This document shows positions 42,701 to 50,898 of a stretch of 64,000 bases of DNA, piece by piece. The notes below the pieces were generated by a model, which was not told the origin of the DNA, made no database searches, and was given only the letters and a program-made list of their open reading frames with translations. Source of the stretch: Flavobacteriales bacterium (GTDB taxonomy: Bacteria > Bacteroidota > Bacteroidia > Flavobacteriales_F > PHOS-HE28); the NCBI GenBank assembly GCA_016713875.1, contig JADJOI010000003.1, positions 3,162,001-3,226,000 on the forward strand, read 5' to 3'. Each line of letters starts with the position of its first letter. Position 1 is the first letter of the stretch. Made by a program: the position numbers and the translations under genes.

Positions 42701-43500
42701 CCGACACCGTCGTTCAACGCGCGGTACGCGTCACTGTCCAGCCCCGCCAACAGCATGTCGGTATCGAGGTCACCATCGATGTCCGCGAGCAGGATATGAT
42801 CACCTGGTGGTGTGCCGGACAGCACATGTGTCGTGAAGGCGCCTGAGCCGTCGTTCTCGAACCAGCGGAGCGCGGAGTACGCGATGGCCAGGTCCGTATC
42901 CCCGTCCAGGTCGAGGTCGCCCAGGTCGAGGAAGTTATCGAACCGCGGGTGTTGCGGGGTGGGGACGATGCCTGTGGCGAGGATGAGTTGGCCGGGGCCG
43001 TAGGACATGCCGCCGGTGTTCTCTGACCAACTGATGTTGACACCGGCCGCATCATGCGCATAGATCAGGTCCAGGTCCATATCGCCGTCCAGGTCGGCGG
43101 CGCGCGCGAGGAACACTTCGTTCAGGCCGGACAACAGATCGGCCATCGCAGCGAAGTTCCCGCCGCCAAGCCCTTGTGCCCAACGCACGGCTCCCGATGT
43201 GCGGAAGGGCAGAAGCAGGTCGTGGTCGCCGTCCCCGTCCAGATCGACGAAGTGGATGGACGTGAGGCCGTCCGCGTTCCCCAGGTTCCGGGTGACCTGG
43301 TAGGTGCCCGGGGCGACCTGCTCCTGAACGAGAAGCCCGGCGGAGGTGGCGCGCAGGACATCCCCATCGCCGTCGCCATCGAGGTCGAGGATCGCCAACG
43401 CACTGGCCTCCGCGGGATGAATGAACCGATGTTCCAGGCCCACCTGGGCGTGAAGCGAGGTGATGACCAGGCTTGCAAGAAGGATCGCAGGGATGCGCAT
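39751..43500 (-). CDS. Giant FG-GAP/VCBS repeat protein with T9SS type A sorting domain (copy A)
   Basis: A 1249-residue secreted protein. After the signal peptide (LHAQ) come about ten FG-GAP/VCBS repeats with the calcium-binding-like pattern DxDGDGDxDxL (DLDGDGDGDVL, DLDGDMDLDLI, DIDGDLDTDML) to about residue 740. An SdrD-type B module (VWHDLNADGVRDPGEG) and DUF11-like modules follow, with CAWDPNDKQVSPKG, LDYTIRFQNTGNAPAMDV, and AAIYFDLNPPVITNTVLNTL. The C-terminus is a type A domain (RLAPNPMNEMAVLQI, LVDVSGRVLRVL, GAYILRLMRDEE). The function is unknown; proteins of this build are usually surface-exposed. The last 190 residues are almost the same as in copy B 4 kb away. The start is the ATG before the signal peptide. 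Confidence 0.87.
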   Translation of the reverse strand: MRIPAILLASLVITSLHAQVGLEHRFIHPAEASALAILDLDGDGDGDVLRATSAGLLVQEQVAPGTYQVTRNLGNADGLTSIHFVDLDGDGDHDLLLPFRTSGAVRWAQGLGGGNFAAMADLLSGLNEVFLARAADLDGDMDLDLIYAHDAAGVNISWSENTGGMSYGPGQLILATGIVPTPQHPRFDNFLDLGDLDLDGDTDLAIAYSALRWFENDGSGAFTTHVLSGTPPGDHILLADIDGDLDTDMLLAGLDSDAYRALNDGVGNFGPITPALQVVYPGAKTTSLKLMDMEGDGDLDLYLWYLSWNLGLPDELVRCVNDGSGTFTYAGDIMVSNLFQPYAVGYADGDQTPDVLGLGNHALQLHLSGGGGLLRLNSVAAPLCLALHGTQVIVCSNTSWGPTLEGPRPLQLAGHVGLGGDLRHQPIEYWVSASGISRVDVAELDGGGPPDLLLEWRDPNTGTTRRQFVMSVINGDSITAVGNNYFGLIPGAIVPCIRDLDLDGDNDVLRYSGGPVMVNLNTGNGWSEQEHWLDAGNLPTGVTLCRVDADGHPDFVWWHATMLGTDSVRWNLNDGTGAPQPTAPGVIAPIRAYSNGSMNSPGIATHDLDQDGQEELILFNGDSIAFMSVGNGTLSLIQAMPCPAVAYTLGDMDGDTHPDLVALLQNGDLVIRLNLGNGTMGGMLTLATAAQHTGRDHLILADVSGDGALDVVTCAASGSAAWLENLFNSPYRAEGQVWHDLNADGVRDPGEGPLPFVLSQCDPSSGYPMTDTTGAYSFSLAPGHFVLSSLVPDTLWALTTDSSEYHIALDALNPVSTGNDFGFTPAVIVTNLEPTLVGSLYMCDSYSSFFVQATNLGTTIPDGHLAVELDTAFTFHSASPAPDSVVGRTVHWSFDDLYYYSTYGAHLIVEGPALALLGMPVTNTCTLEASIGGVVVQTTTSLWTDTVTCAWDPNDKQVSPKGVGDQGAIDIATDHLDYTIRFQNTGNAPAMDVILRDVLDVDLDPASVTLLGYSHSPTDVLIRADGTLEFRFEGIALPDSGADLQASQGFVKFRISLDNGLPHLTTIENSAAIYFDLNPPVITNTVLNTLVDCSLHEALVNSPAPDVLEASAGIHYQWFLNGLLLPGDTLPQLLPTQNGDYTVQVTSAYGCVALSDPYTYTANSLPDAGGTSLRLAPNPMNEMAVLQISEMLTAQHRIELVDVSGRVLRVLRPTGRSVTLFREGLGAGAYILRLMRDEEVIGAVRVLAQ
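39760..40300. repeat. 3'-end homology block of FG-GAP genes, copy A
   Basis: About 540 nt that align with 43714-44254 at a constant offset of 3954, no indel, high identity. The last ~120 coding nt are almost the same. Confidence 0.75.
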
Positions 43501-43704
43501 GGCGAGGTGTTCGCAGGTAAGACGCATCCATGGAGGGAAGGATGCTTGCTATTCGGTCCCGTCATGCCATGGGCCACCACGGCCCGAAGCGGTCGAGCGG
43601 GCCCCATTCGGGCTCGATATCCGGTTCGCGGTGCAGGCGGCACCGCATGGTCGCTTTGGCTATCTCTTCAGGCACCGTCCTCGCGGTTGGTGCGCGCGAC
43701 GAGT
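43501..43704. other. Intergenic region between two FG-GAP genes
   Basis: 204 nt with no gene, no clear hairpin and no strong -7 element on either strand. Confidence 0.6.
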
Positions 43705-46700
43705 CTAGCGCACCACGACCCGCACCGCCCCGATCACCTCTTCGTCGCGCATGAGCCGCAGGATATAGGCCCCCGCGCCGAGCCCCTCACGGAACAGGGT
43801 AACGCTTCGCCCCGTCGGTCGCAGCACGCGAAGCACCCGTCCGCTCACATCCACCAGCTCGATGTGGTGTTGCCCGGTGAGCGGCTCGCTCAAGTGCAGG
43901 ACCGCCTGATCGCCCATCGGGTTCGGCGCCACGCGCAGGGTGCGGCCGGCGGCTTCTGCGACGTCCGTGAAGATGTAGGTGTACGGAGCGCTCAAGGCCA
44001 CGCAGCCGTACTCGCTGGTCACCTGCGCGGTGTAGTCGCCGGTCTGGGTGGGCAGGAGCTGCGGCAGGGTGTCGCCGGGCAGCAGCACTCCGTTCAGGAA
44101 CCACTGGTGGTGGATGCCGGCACTGGCCTCCAGCACGTCCGGCGTGGGAGAGCCGATCAGGGCCTCATGCAGGCTGCAGTCCACCAGCGTGTTCAGCACC
44201 GTGTTCGTGATCACCGGGGGGTTGAGGTCGAAGTAGATCGCGGCGCTGTTGGTGATCGCGGTGAGGTGCGGGGATCCTGCAATAGGCTTGATGCGGTACT
44301 TGACGAAGCCGTGGCTCGCGGGTTCGTTCACGTTGCTGTCGGGCAGCAGGATGCGCTCGAAGCGGAAGAGTGCCACCTGCTGGGCGTCCACCTGGATCCG
44401 GGTGAGGTCGTGCGAGGCGGCCAGCACCTCCATGGTCAGCGGGTCGAGGTCGGCGTCCAGGGTGTCCAGCAGCTGCACGGTGAAGGCGGTATCGGTGCCG
44501 GTGTTCTGGAAGCGGACGGTGTACTCCAGCCATTCCTGGTCGATGGGCACTGCGCCGGTCAGGCCGAAGCCCTGTGGGGTCACCAGCTTGTCGTTGGGGT
44601 CGAAGGCGCAGGAGACCGTGGTCTGGAACGGCGGCTGTTGGAAGATGATGGGCTGGTTCGCGGCCGTGACGGTGTAGCCGTATCCGGCCACGGACCCCAC
44701 GGGCCCTACTGTGAGCACGATGGTCGCCTGGAACTCTTGGAACCAACCAAGACTATCGATGTACCAGTGGATGTGGTGGTTCACGATGGAGTCCGGTGTC
44801 GGATAGGCGCCGTCAATGGTCATGTCCGGCTCCACCACGAAGTCCATGTGGATGCCCTCGGGAATGAAGGTGCCGTTGTTGCGGAGGGTGAGCCACACCA
44901 CCACCTGATCGTCGCAACGCAGTACGCCGCTTCGGGTAAGCGTGATGAAGGGCAGCGTGTCCTGGATGGCGGGTGCCAGGCCGATGTCGAGCCCCGTGGC
45001 GATGGGCTGTTGCACCGTGAGGGAGGCCTGCAAGGTGTCGGGGTCGTTGGTCACCGCGTAGAGGGTCGGCGGCGTATGCCACACGTTCCAGGTGCCGGTA
45101 TCAGCGGGCAGGTCGTAGTCGCCCGCGCTGTTGGTCCACACCAGCACCGGGTTGGCGTCGGTGCGCACCAGGCGGAAGGGGATCTTCAGATCGGTGCTAT
45201 CCAGGTGGGAATCCACATCGTAGTCCATGAACACCGAGCCGCGCAGGCGGAAGGCGTTGAAGAAGAGGTTCTCCTGCCAGCTGATCGTGCGGAAGCGAGC
45301 CGTGATCAGGTCGGGCACCGCATCGTTGTTGATGTCCTCGTACACCATCGCCGCAGCGCTCTCGGCCGTGGGGTCGATCAAGCTGGCCCCGCCGATGGTG
45401 CCATCGCCCACGCCGAGATTGTAGTAGGTCTGGTGGGTGTAGCCATTGCTCATGGCCCACAGCACATCGGGGATGGCATCGCCGTTGACGTCGCGCATCA
45501 GGATGGCGCGTGGCTGCGGGGCGGTCACTCCATTGAACAGGAGCGTTCCGTTGACCAAGGCCCCGGTGCCATCATTGTAGAACCCGTGTATCTGGATGCC
45601 GCCGACAATGACCGCCGCATCGGGATCGCCGTCGCTGTCCAGGTCGCCCAAGGCGAACTTCGCATAGGCGAGCGCAGGGGTGCTGATGGCGGAGAAGCCG
45701 CCGGCCCCATCGCCGATCAACGTGGAGAAGCCTGGTGTGGTCAGGATCACCAGGTCCATGACCCCATCGCCGTTCATGTCCGCTGCGCGCACCTCCCCGC
45801 CCACCAACAAGGGTTCGGTGTGCGGAGAGAAAGATCCGGAGCCGTCGTTCTCGAACCATTGGTCCGTGCCGATGAGATCAAGGTCGGCATCGCCATCCAG
45901 GTCCACTTCGGCGCGGCTGACGCCGAGGCCCGGCAGGGTGTCCGGTGTCCAGGAGCTTCCCCCCGCGACGTTCCACAGGATGGCCCGGTCGGCCTTGTTG
46001 GTGATGATGTCCAGGAGGCCGTCGGCGTCCAGGTCGGCCAGCCGGCTCACGGTCACTTGATCGGCGAATGCCGTCACTTCCTGCTGCCGGCCGAAGGTGC
46101 CGTCCCCATTGTTGGCGTACCAATGGATCCGGTCATCGTAGCGGCTGGCGGTCACCAGGTCCTTGTCGCCGTCGAGGTCGATGTCGCCCGCGCTGAGGTC
46201 GTAGGCCCCGCCCATGGTCTGGCAGAAGCGCTCGCGGGGCGCGAAGGTGCCGGCGCCCGTGTTGGGGTACCAGCCCGCCAGGTCCATGCCGCTGCACTGC
46301 ATCAGGTCCACGAGGCCATCGCCGTTGAGGTCGGCGCCGTGGTAGCTGGTGCCCACCAGGTTGTAGCCGCTCACCTGCTCCACGTTGGCGCTGGTCCAGG
46401 TGCTGCCGCCATCGTTGCGCAGGATCCGCACATCGCAGCTGGTACCGCTGTCCATGCTGAAGTCCATGTCGCCGTCGCCATCAAAGTCACCGAGGGCTTC
46501 GGGGATGCCGCTGGGGATGGTGTCGCCTAGGGCGAAGGTGCCGATGCCGTCGTTGGCGAACCATACGGTGCCGCCCGGCAGTCCGAAGGCGATGAGGTCG
46601 TTGTCGCCATCGGCGTCCACATCGCCGCACCGAGGCGTGCTGGGCTGCGCCAACGGGTTGATCGCTTGCTGCGGACCGAAGGCGCCGGCGCCCAAGCCCT

Positions 46701-47358
46701 TGTACCAGCCCATTTGTGGGTTGGTACCGCCGATGACAAGGTCCTTCAGTCCATCACCGTCGAGGTCGGCGTGTGCCACGGCCAGGCTGGTGGTGGTGCC
46801 CAGTGGTCCCAGGGAGGCTCCCACCGTGAAGGTGCCCCCGCCCTGGTTCAGTAGCAGGTCCACGCTGTTGGCCTGCCGGATCACATCGTCCACGTCGCCA
46901 TCCCCGTCCAGGTCCTCCAGCAGCCGGGCCGGCGTGCCTGCGGGGCAGTAAGCGCCCATCAGGGTCACCGCGCCGGTGCCGTCGTTCCGGTACCAGCTAT
47001 TGTCGACCACCAGGTCCGCGTAGCCGTCCGCATCGATGTCCCGAAGCATCACCGCGGCAGCGCCGTTGATGCTTCCCGTGAACATGATCCGCATCGGCCC
47101 GAACGCACCGCCGCCCAGGTTCTCGAACCAGCGCATGGTGTAGGTGTAGATGCTGCCCGTGCCGGAGTTGTAGGTCACCGGGTCCAGGTCGCCATCGCCG
47201 TCCACGTCACCGGCCAAGACGCGGCCTGGGTATTTGGCCTCGCTCTCGAAGAGCAGGTTCACCGGCCCGAACTGGGCGTGGGCGAGGCCGACGGAGAGCA
47301 GCGCGGCGAGCGCGAGCGGGGACCGGAGCGGGGTGCACATGGTGGGAGGTAGACGCAT
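43705..47358 (-). CDS. Giant FG-GAP/VCBS repeat protein with T9SS type A sorting domain (copy B)
   Basis: A 1217-residue secreted protein (1211 if the second ATG at 47340 is used), paralogous to copy A. The signal peptide ends GLAHAQ. Many FG-GAP/VCBS repeats (GDVDGDGDLDPV, DLDGDGDVDDV, DFDGDGDMDF, DIDLDGDKDLV) fill about residues 35-790, followed by FMDYDVDSHLDSTD, DUF11-like modules (FDPNDKLVTPQGFG, LEYTVRFQNTGTDTAF) and the type A domain. The N-terminal repeats have diverged from copy A but the 3' end has not. In the upstream direction the frame stays open through the next gene, which is not coding. It begins 29 nt after the membrane-protein gene and may share its transcript. Confidence 0.86.
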   Translation of the reverse strand: MRLPPTMCTPLRSPLALAALLSVGLAHAQFGPVNLLFESEAKYPGRVLAGDVDGDGDLDPVTYNSGTGSIYTYTMRWFENLGGGAFGPMRIMFTGSINGAAAVMLRDIDADGYADLVVDNSWYRNDGTGAVTLMGAYCPAGTPARLLEDLDGDGDVDDVIRQANSVDLLLNQGGGTFTVGASLGPLGTTTSLAVAHADLDGDGLKDLVIGGTNPQMGWYKGLGAGAFGPQQAINPLAQPSTPRCGDVDADGDNDLIAFGLPGGTVWFANDGIGTFALGDTIPSGIPEALGDFDGDGDMDFSMDSGTSCDVRILRNDGGSTWTSANVEQVSGYNLVGTSYHGADLNGDGLVDLMQCSGMDLAGWYPNTGAGTFAPRERFCQTMGGAYDLSAGDIDLDGDKDLVTASRYDDRIHWYANNGDGTFGRQQEVTAFADQVTVSRLADLDADGLLDIITNKADRAILWNVAGGSSWTPDTLPGLGVSRAEVDLDGDADLDLIGTDQWFENDGSGSFSPHTEPLLVGGEVRAADMNGDGVMDLVILTTPGFSTLIGDGAGGFSAISTPALAYAKFALGDLDSDGDPDAAVIVGGIQIHGFYNDGTGALVNGTLLFNGVTAPQPRAILMRDVNGDAIPDVLWAMSNGYTHQTYYNLGVGDGTIGGASLIDPTAESAAAMVYEDINNDAVPDLITARFRTISWQENLFFNAFRLRGSVFMDYDVDSHLDSTDLKIPFRLVRTDANPVLVWTNSAGDYDLPADTGTWNVWHTPPTLYAVTNDPDTLQASLTVQQPIATGLDIGLAPAIQDTLPFITLTRSGVLRCDDQVVVWLTLRNNGTFIPEGIHMDFVVEPDMTIDGAYPTPDSIVNHHIHWYIDSLGWFQEFQATIVLTVGPVGSVAGYGYTVTAANQPIIFQQPPFQTTVSCAFDPNDKLVTPQGFGLTGAVPIDQEWLEYTVRFQNTGTDTAFTVQLLDTLDADLDPLTMEVLAASHDLTRIQVDAQQVALFRFERILLPDSNVNEPASHGFVKYRIKPIAGSPHLTAITNSAAIYFDLNPPVITNTVLNTLVDCSLHEALIGSPTPDVLEASAGIHHQWFLNGVLLPGDTLPQLLPTQTGDYTAQVTSEYGCVALSAPYTYIFTDVAEAAGRTLRVAPNPMGDQAVLHLSEPLTGQHHIELVDVSGRVLRVLRPTGRSVTLFREGLGAGAYILRLMRDEEVIGAVRVVVR
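43714..44254. repeat. 3'-end homology block of FG-GAP genes, copy B
   Basis: Partner of 39760-40300; same orientation. Confidence 0.75.
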
Positions 47359-47387
47359 CGGCGGGTAAAGGTTGTGTACGGGATGCC

Positions 47388-48860
47388 TCAGCGCCAAAGT
47401 TGGAGCACGGCGTTGGGCCGGTGGAGCACGGTGTCCATCGACATGCGGATGGTGGGTGCCCAGGCTTCGGCGCAAGCATCGGACGTGGCCGTGTCCGGGC
47501 CCAGCACCACCACGGCGTCCACGAAACGATCCGGCGGGGTTCGGGCCATGTGCCGCAGCCAATACCCATCGCACATCCGACCGGCCAGCAGCGCACGCAT
47601 GCGCTCGGCCTGCGGGGTGCCGCGCGCATACCAGTGTCCGCCCCGCCCCGCCAGCACCAGGCCATCGTGCAGGGTGCAGAGGTCGGCCGCGGCGTTGTGC
47701 ATCAACCAGTCGGTGCCGCGGTGCGCGACGGCCACGACGCTGTTCGACGGAAGGATCCTCGCCACAGCCTCCAGGTCGTTCTGCGCCGCGGCGTAGGGTG
47801 CCCAGCGGCGCTCCAACAGCAGCAAGCGCGCGGTGTGCAGCAGACATAGGCCGGCGAACAGGACGAACACGACCCGGCGGGCCGGCAGCCGCACCGCCAC
47901 ACCGAGGGTGAACAGAAGCAAGGCCAGCCAGAGGGTCCGGTCGGGCAGGTAGAGCAGGCCGGATATGCTCGTGCGCACGAACACGGCTGCGGTGACCATC
48001 AGTGCGGCCACGCTCCACAGGATCACGTCGGCCCGGTGGGGCACGGCCATTCCTGATCGCAGGGCGATCGCCCATAGGGCCAGCAGAAGTGTGGCGATGG
48101 CCAGCAACAGCGGTCGTTCGGCCTCCGCGTCGAGCAGCACCAGGGGATGCAGCCCGAGCATGGCGGCCCAGGGGTCCACGGTGCGTGCTGGTTCCAGGGG
48201 CGCACGCTGCAGGGCCTGCCACACGGGCATCGCGGCGCAGACGAGCAACACTCCCAGGCCGAGCGCCCACCATCCGCGTCGGCCGCTGGGGCCCCGCTGA
48301 CGCAGCCCTTCGCTCAGCGTCACCAGGACCGCGAGCAGCAGCGGCGCCGAACGGTGGCACCAGGCCGCGGCCAGCGCGAAGCCCAGAGCGGCCGTCCAGC
48401 GGCGCGCCCCCTCGCGCCAGGCGCACCACCGGTCCCACGCCAGCAGTGCGCAGGCCGTGCCCAGCAGGAAGCCGAAGAAGCCGTGCACCAGCAGCTGGCC
48501 GGTGGCCACGGGCAGCACGAGCACGGCGGCCCAGGGGTTCGCCGGGTTCATCCGCCGCACGGTACACCAGGCGGCAAGCAACACCAGCCCGATGGACACC
48601 ACCACCAGGGCGCGCTGCGCGGCGAAGGGTCCGGCCAGCCGCAGCACCGGCAGCGCGATCAGGTCCGTGGCGCGGGGCAGGTCGCGGGACAGGTCCACCA
48701 GCAGCCCGTGGCCCCCGGGGGCATCGCCGGCGAGCCTGTGCGCCAGGTGGTCGGCATGCAGCACATGCAGCGGGCCGTCGAGGGTGCGCACATGGCGGAA
48801 GGCCAGGGGCACGGCGGCGAAGGCCAGCAGCAGCGCGAGCGCGGGCCAGGGTCGTGGCAT
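47388..48860 (-). CDS. Polytopic membrane protein of unknown function
   Basis: A 490-residue integral membrane protein with about ten to twelve hydrophobic helices from residue 5 to about 370, then a soluble C-terminal domain of about 120 residues (ILPSNSVVAVAHRGTDWLMH, VDAVVVLGPDTATS). The shape resembles membrane glycosyltransferase- or mannosyltransferase-like proteins (many helices, C-terminal globular part), but I see no diagnostic motif and do not assign a reaction. Start MPRPWPALALLLAF at 48860 opens the first helix. It is divergent from the ECF sigma gene; 81 nt separate them. Confidence 0.7.
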   Translation of the reverse strand: MPRPWPALALLLAFAAVPLAFRHVRTLDGPLHVLHADHLAHRLAGDAPGGHGLLVDLSRDLPRATDLIALPVLRLAGPFAAQRALVVVSIGLVLLAAWCTVRRMNPANPWAAVLVLPVATGQLLVHGFFGFLLGTACALLAWDRWCAWREGARRWTAALGFALAAAWCHRSAPLLLAVLVTLSEGLRQRGPSGRRGWWALGLGVLLVCAAMPVWQALQRAPLEPARTVDPWAAMLGLHPLVLLDAEAERPLLLAIATLLLALWAIALRSGMAVPHRADVILWSVAALMVTAAVFVRTSISGLLYLPDRTLWLALLLFTLGVAVRLPARRVVFVLFAGLCLLHTARLLLLERRWAPYAAAQNDLEAVARILPSNSVVAVAHRGTDWLMHNAAADLCTLHDGLVLAGRGGHWYARGTPQAERMRALLAGRMCDGYWLRHMARTPPDRFVDAVVVLGPDTATSDACAEAWAPTIRMSMDTVLHRPNAVLQLWR

Positions 48861-48887
48861 CAGCGGCGAAGGTCGTTCAGGCCGGGC

Positions 48888-48918
48888 TGTAACTTTCACT
48901 CCGCACCACCGTCCCACG
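48888..48918 (+). promoter_or_regulatory. ECF-type promoter P1 before the ECF sigma gene
   Basis: TGTAAC (48888-48893, within GGGCTGTAAC), 16-nt spacer, then CGTCCCACG (48910-48918). The predicted transcript start is about 20 nt before the sigma ATG at 48942. It is the first of four copies of this pattern in 3 kb, so autoregulation is likely. Confidence 0.7.
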
Positions 48919-48941
48919 AGCAGCGAGGACCCCCTGCCTCC

Positions 48942-49427
48942 ATGACCGTAGCCGACTACAATATCGCTGTGGACGCCCATTCGGACGGCATCTATCGGTT
49001 CGCGCTCAAACACCTGCGCGATACGGATCAGGCCAAGGACGTGGTGCAGGAGTCGTTCGCGCGGTTATGGGTGAAGGTGGATGAGGTGGAGGCCACGAAG
49101 GCGAAGAGCTACCTGTTCACCACCGCCCACCACATCATGGTGGACGAAGTGCGCAAGGGAAGCCGCAGCACCCGCATGGAGGAACATCATGAGGACCTGC
49201 ACTGGAGCAGCCAGTCGCAGCCCGATCTGCAGCGGGTGCTGGAGGCGGGGCTGGCGCAGCTGCCGCAGGTGCAGCGCAGCGTGGTGCTGCTGCGCGACCT
49301 GGAGGGATACAGCTATGAGGAGATCGCGGAGCTCACCGGCCTGAACCTCACACAGGTGAAAGTGTACATCTACCGGGGCCGCACCGCGTTGAAGGACTAC
49401 ATCGGCAAACTCGAGCTCGTGCTGTGA
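48942..49427 (+). CDS. ECF RNA polymerase sigma factor
   Basis: A 161-residue extracytoplasmic-function sigma factor. Region 2 runs over about residues 8-75 (GIYRFALKHLRDTDQAKDVV, QESFARLWVKVDEVE, SYLFTTAHHIMVDEVRKG) and region 4 over about 100-155 (AQLPQVQRSVVLLRDLEGYS, YEEIAELTGLNLTQVKVYIY, RGRTALKDYIG). The open frame extends 800 nt upstream, but the promoter P1 and the standard N-terminus fix the ATG at 48942. The stop overlaps the GTG of the anti-sigma gene by 4 nt. Likely targets are its own promoter and those of the next three transcription units. Confidence 0.92.
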   Translation: MTVADYNIAVDAHSDGIYRFALKHLRDTDQAKDVVQESFARLWVKVDEVEATKAKSYLFTTAHHIMVDEVRKGSRSTRMEEHHEDLHWSSQSQPDLQRVLEAGLAQLPQVQRSVVLLRDLEGYSYEEIAELTGLNLTQVKVYIYRGRTALKDYIGKLELVL

Positions 49428-50776
49428 AGCTGGACCGCACCACCTACGAAGCCTGGCTGCTGGACCGCCTGGAAGGCTCGCTCAGCCCCGCGCAGCTGCG
49501 GAAGCTCGATGACTTCCTGCGCGCCAATCCGGACTTGGCGGCCGAAGCGGAGGCGATGACCGGTGACCCGCCGAAGTTGGAGGCCGAAGCTCCGCGCTTC
49601 CCCGGGAAGGCCGGCCTGAAGCGCGCGCTACCCCCGCTAGGCCTGCCCACGGCACCCACGCTGCAGGACTTCCTTGTGGCCGCGGCGGAGGGCGACTTGG
49701 ACCCCGAACAGCAGCGCGCCCTGGAGGCCTATCTGGAGGGGCATCCCGCTGCGCGCAACGATGCCCGGTTGATGGCGTTGGCGCGGTTGACCCCCGGCGC
49801 TGCAGCCATGCCCGGGCGCACGGACCTGCAACGCCACTTTCCGCCCACTGGGGCAGTGGACCGTCACCGACTGACCGACTTCCTGATCGCCGACCTGGAA
49901 GGTGAGCTTGGTGTCGCGGAGCGGAAGGCCCTGCGGGCCTACCTCGCAGCACACCCCGAGGCGGCGCGTGATCAGCGTCTGGTGGCCGCCACGCGGGTGC
50001 GCCCCGATGCCGTGACCTTCCCGGGCCGGGCCGGGCTGCACAAGCGCGAAGGCCGTGTGGTGCCGCTCTTCGGGGGGGCGCCCATGCGCCGCTTTGCCGC
50101 CGCCGCCAGTGTGGCCCTGCTCCTGGGGCTCGGCATCTGGGCCCTCAGCCGCGGACCCCGGCCTGCCGTGGTGGAGGTCGCTGAGCTGCCCACCCCGCCG
50201 AAGCCCGCGACGCCACCGGCTGAGCCGGGAACCCCAACCCTCGAGACGAAGCGGCAAGGCGCCACCGCGAACGAGGAACCGCGGTCGCCCGTGCATGACG
50301 CGCCGCGTTCCGAAGCCCGGCGGGAGCCGGAAGGCCCCGCCCCGACGACCGGCCGACCGGCACCCGGACCACAGCCCCCCCCGGCGGACCGGATGATGCT
50401 TGCGCGTGTGGAGCCCGCCCGCCCGGACTTGCCCACGACCACCACCGCGAAGCCCGTGTCCGTGGAGCCGGTGGCACCGGCGCCGCTGACCTCCGCCCCC
50501 GAAGAGTTGTTGGCCTCCTCCGTCGGCTCATCACAGGCACCGCCCACCCTGGCCGGGCTCCTGGCCCAGCGCGTGCGTGGTGAGGTGCTCGAGCAGCGCG
50601 AGCCGGACGCCCGCCCGCTGGACGAGGCCGATGCCGTGGCCGCTGTGGACAAAGGCCTAAAGCGGCTGGGCGGTGCGCAGGCCGGCCTTGATGTACAGCG
50701 CAATGGTCGCCGCCTCACCCGCCTCGACCTGCGCTTGGGCAATGGCCTGGCCTTCACCGCCAGCCGCGGCCGCTGA
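49424..50776 (+). CDS. Membrane anti-sigma factor with triplicated N-terminal repeat
   Basis: A 450-residue protein. The first 205 residues contain three copies of a repeat of about 65 residues: (Y/L)xxxLxxxxEGxLxxxxxxxLxxyLxxhPxxxxDxrlxa followed by PGxxxLxR (EGSLSPAQLRKLDDFLRANP, EGDLDPEQQRALEAYLEGHP, EGELGVAERKALRAYLAAHP). A single membrane helix follows at about 215-235. The rest, outside the membrane, is Pro/Ala/Thr-rich and ends in a small folded segment (GLKRLGGAQAGLDVQRNGRR). There is no zinc-finger HxxxCxxC motif. The GTG start overlaps the sigma stop (GTGA), which makes an anti-sigma role very likely; it is inferred from position and topology. Confidence 0.8.
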   Translation: MKLDRTTYEAWLLDRLEGSLSPAQLRKLDDFLRANPDLAAEAEAMTGDPPKLEAEAPRFPGKAGLKRALPPLGLPTAPTLQDFLVAAAEGDLDPEQQRALEAYLEGHPAARNDARLMALARLTPGAAAMPGRTDLQRHFPPTGAVDRHRLTDFLIADLEGELGVAERKALRAYLAAHPEAARDQRLVAATRVRPDAVTFPGRAGLHKREGRVVPLFGGAPMRRFAAAASVALLLGLGIWALSRGPRPAVVEVAELPTPPKPATPPAEPGTPTLETKRQGATANEEPRSPVHDAPRSEARREPEGPAPTTGRPAPGPQPPPADRMMLARVEPARPDLPTTTTAKPVSVEPVAPAPLTSAPEELLASSVGSSQAPPTLAGLLAQRVRGEVLEQREPDARPLDEADAVAAVDKGLKRLGGAQAGLDVQRNGRRLTRLDLRLGNGLAFTASRGR

Positions 50777-50840
50777 CCGGCCGTGCCCGGTGCCGCTCAT
50801 CCCGGTGCCGCTTCCGCTCATCACAAGCACCCCGCCCGGC

Positions 50841-50872
50841 TGTAACAGCAGGTGGTCCGGTGCCGTCCCATG
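50841..50872 (+). promoter_or_regulatory. ECF-type promoter P2
   Basis: GGCTGTAAC with TGTAAC at 50841-50846, 17-nt spacer, CGTCCCATG at 50864-50872. The gene start at 50899 is 26 nt downstream. The upstream in-frame ATG at 50860 would lie inside this promoter and is rejected as start. Confidence 0.7.
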
Positions 50873-50898
50873 AGCACAGACCACCAACACCGACCGCC

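Noticed and set aside
43054..46530. An 1158-codon plus-strand frame antisense to the FG-GAP gene
   Set aside because: Mirror image of Asp/Gly-rich repeat codons (reads as Ile/Val/His/Gln/Gly). It also runs across the junction between the two FG-GAP genes, with no domain or signal peptide.
47359..48567. A 400-codon upstream extension of the FG-GAP protein at 43705
   Set aside because: Arg/Ala/Gly-rich without domain character and overlapping the membrane-protein gene in another frame on the same strand. The signal peptide starts at 47358 or 47340.
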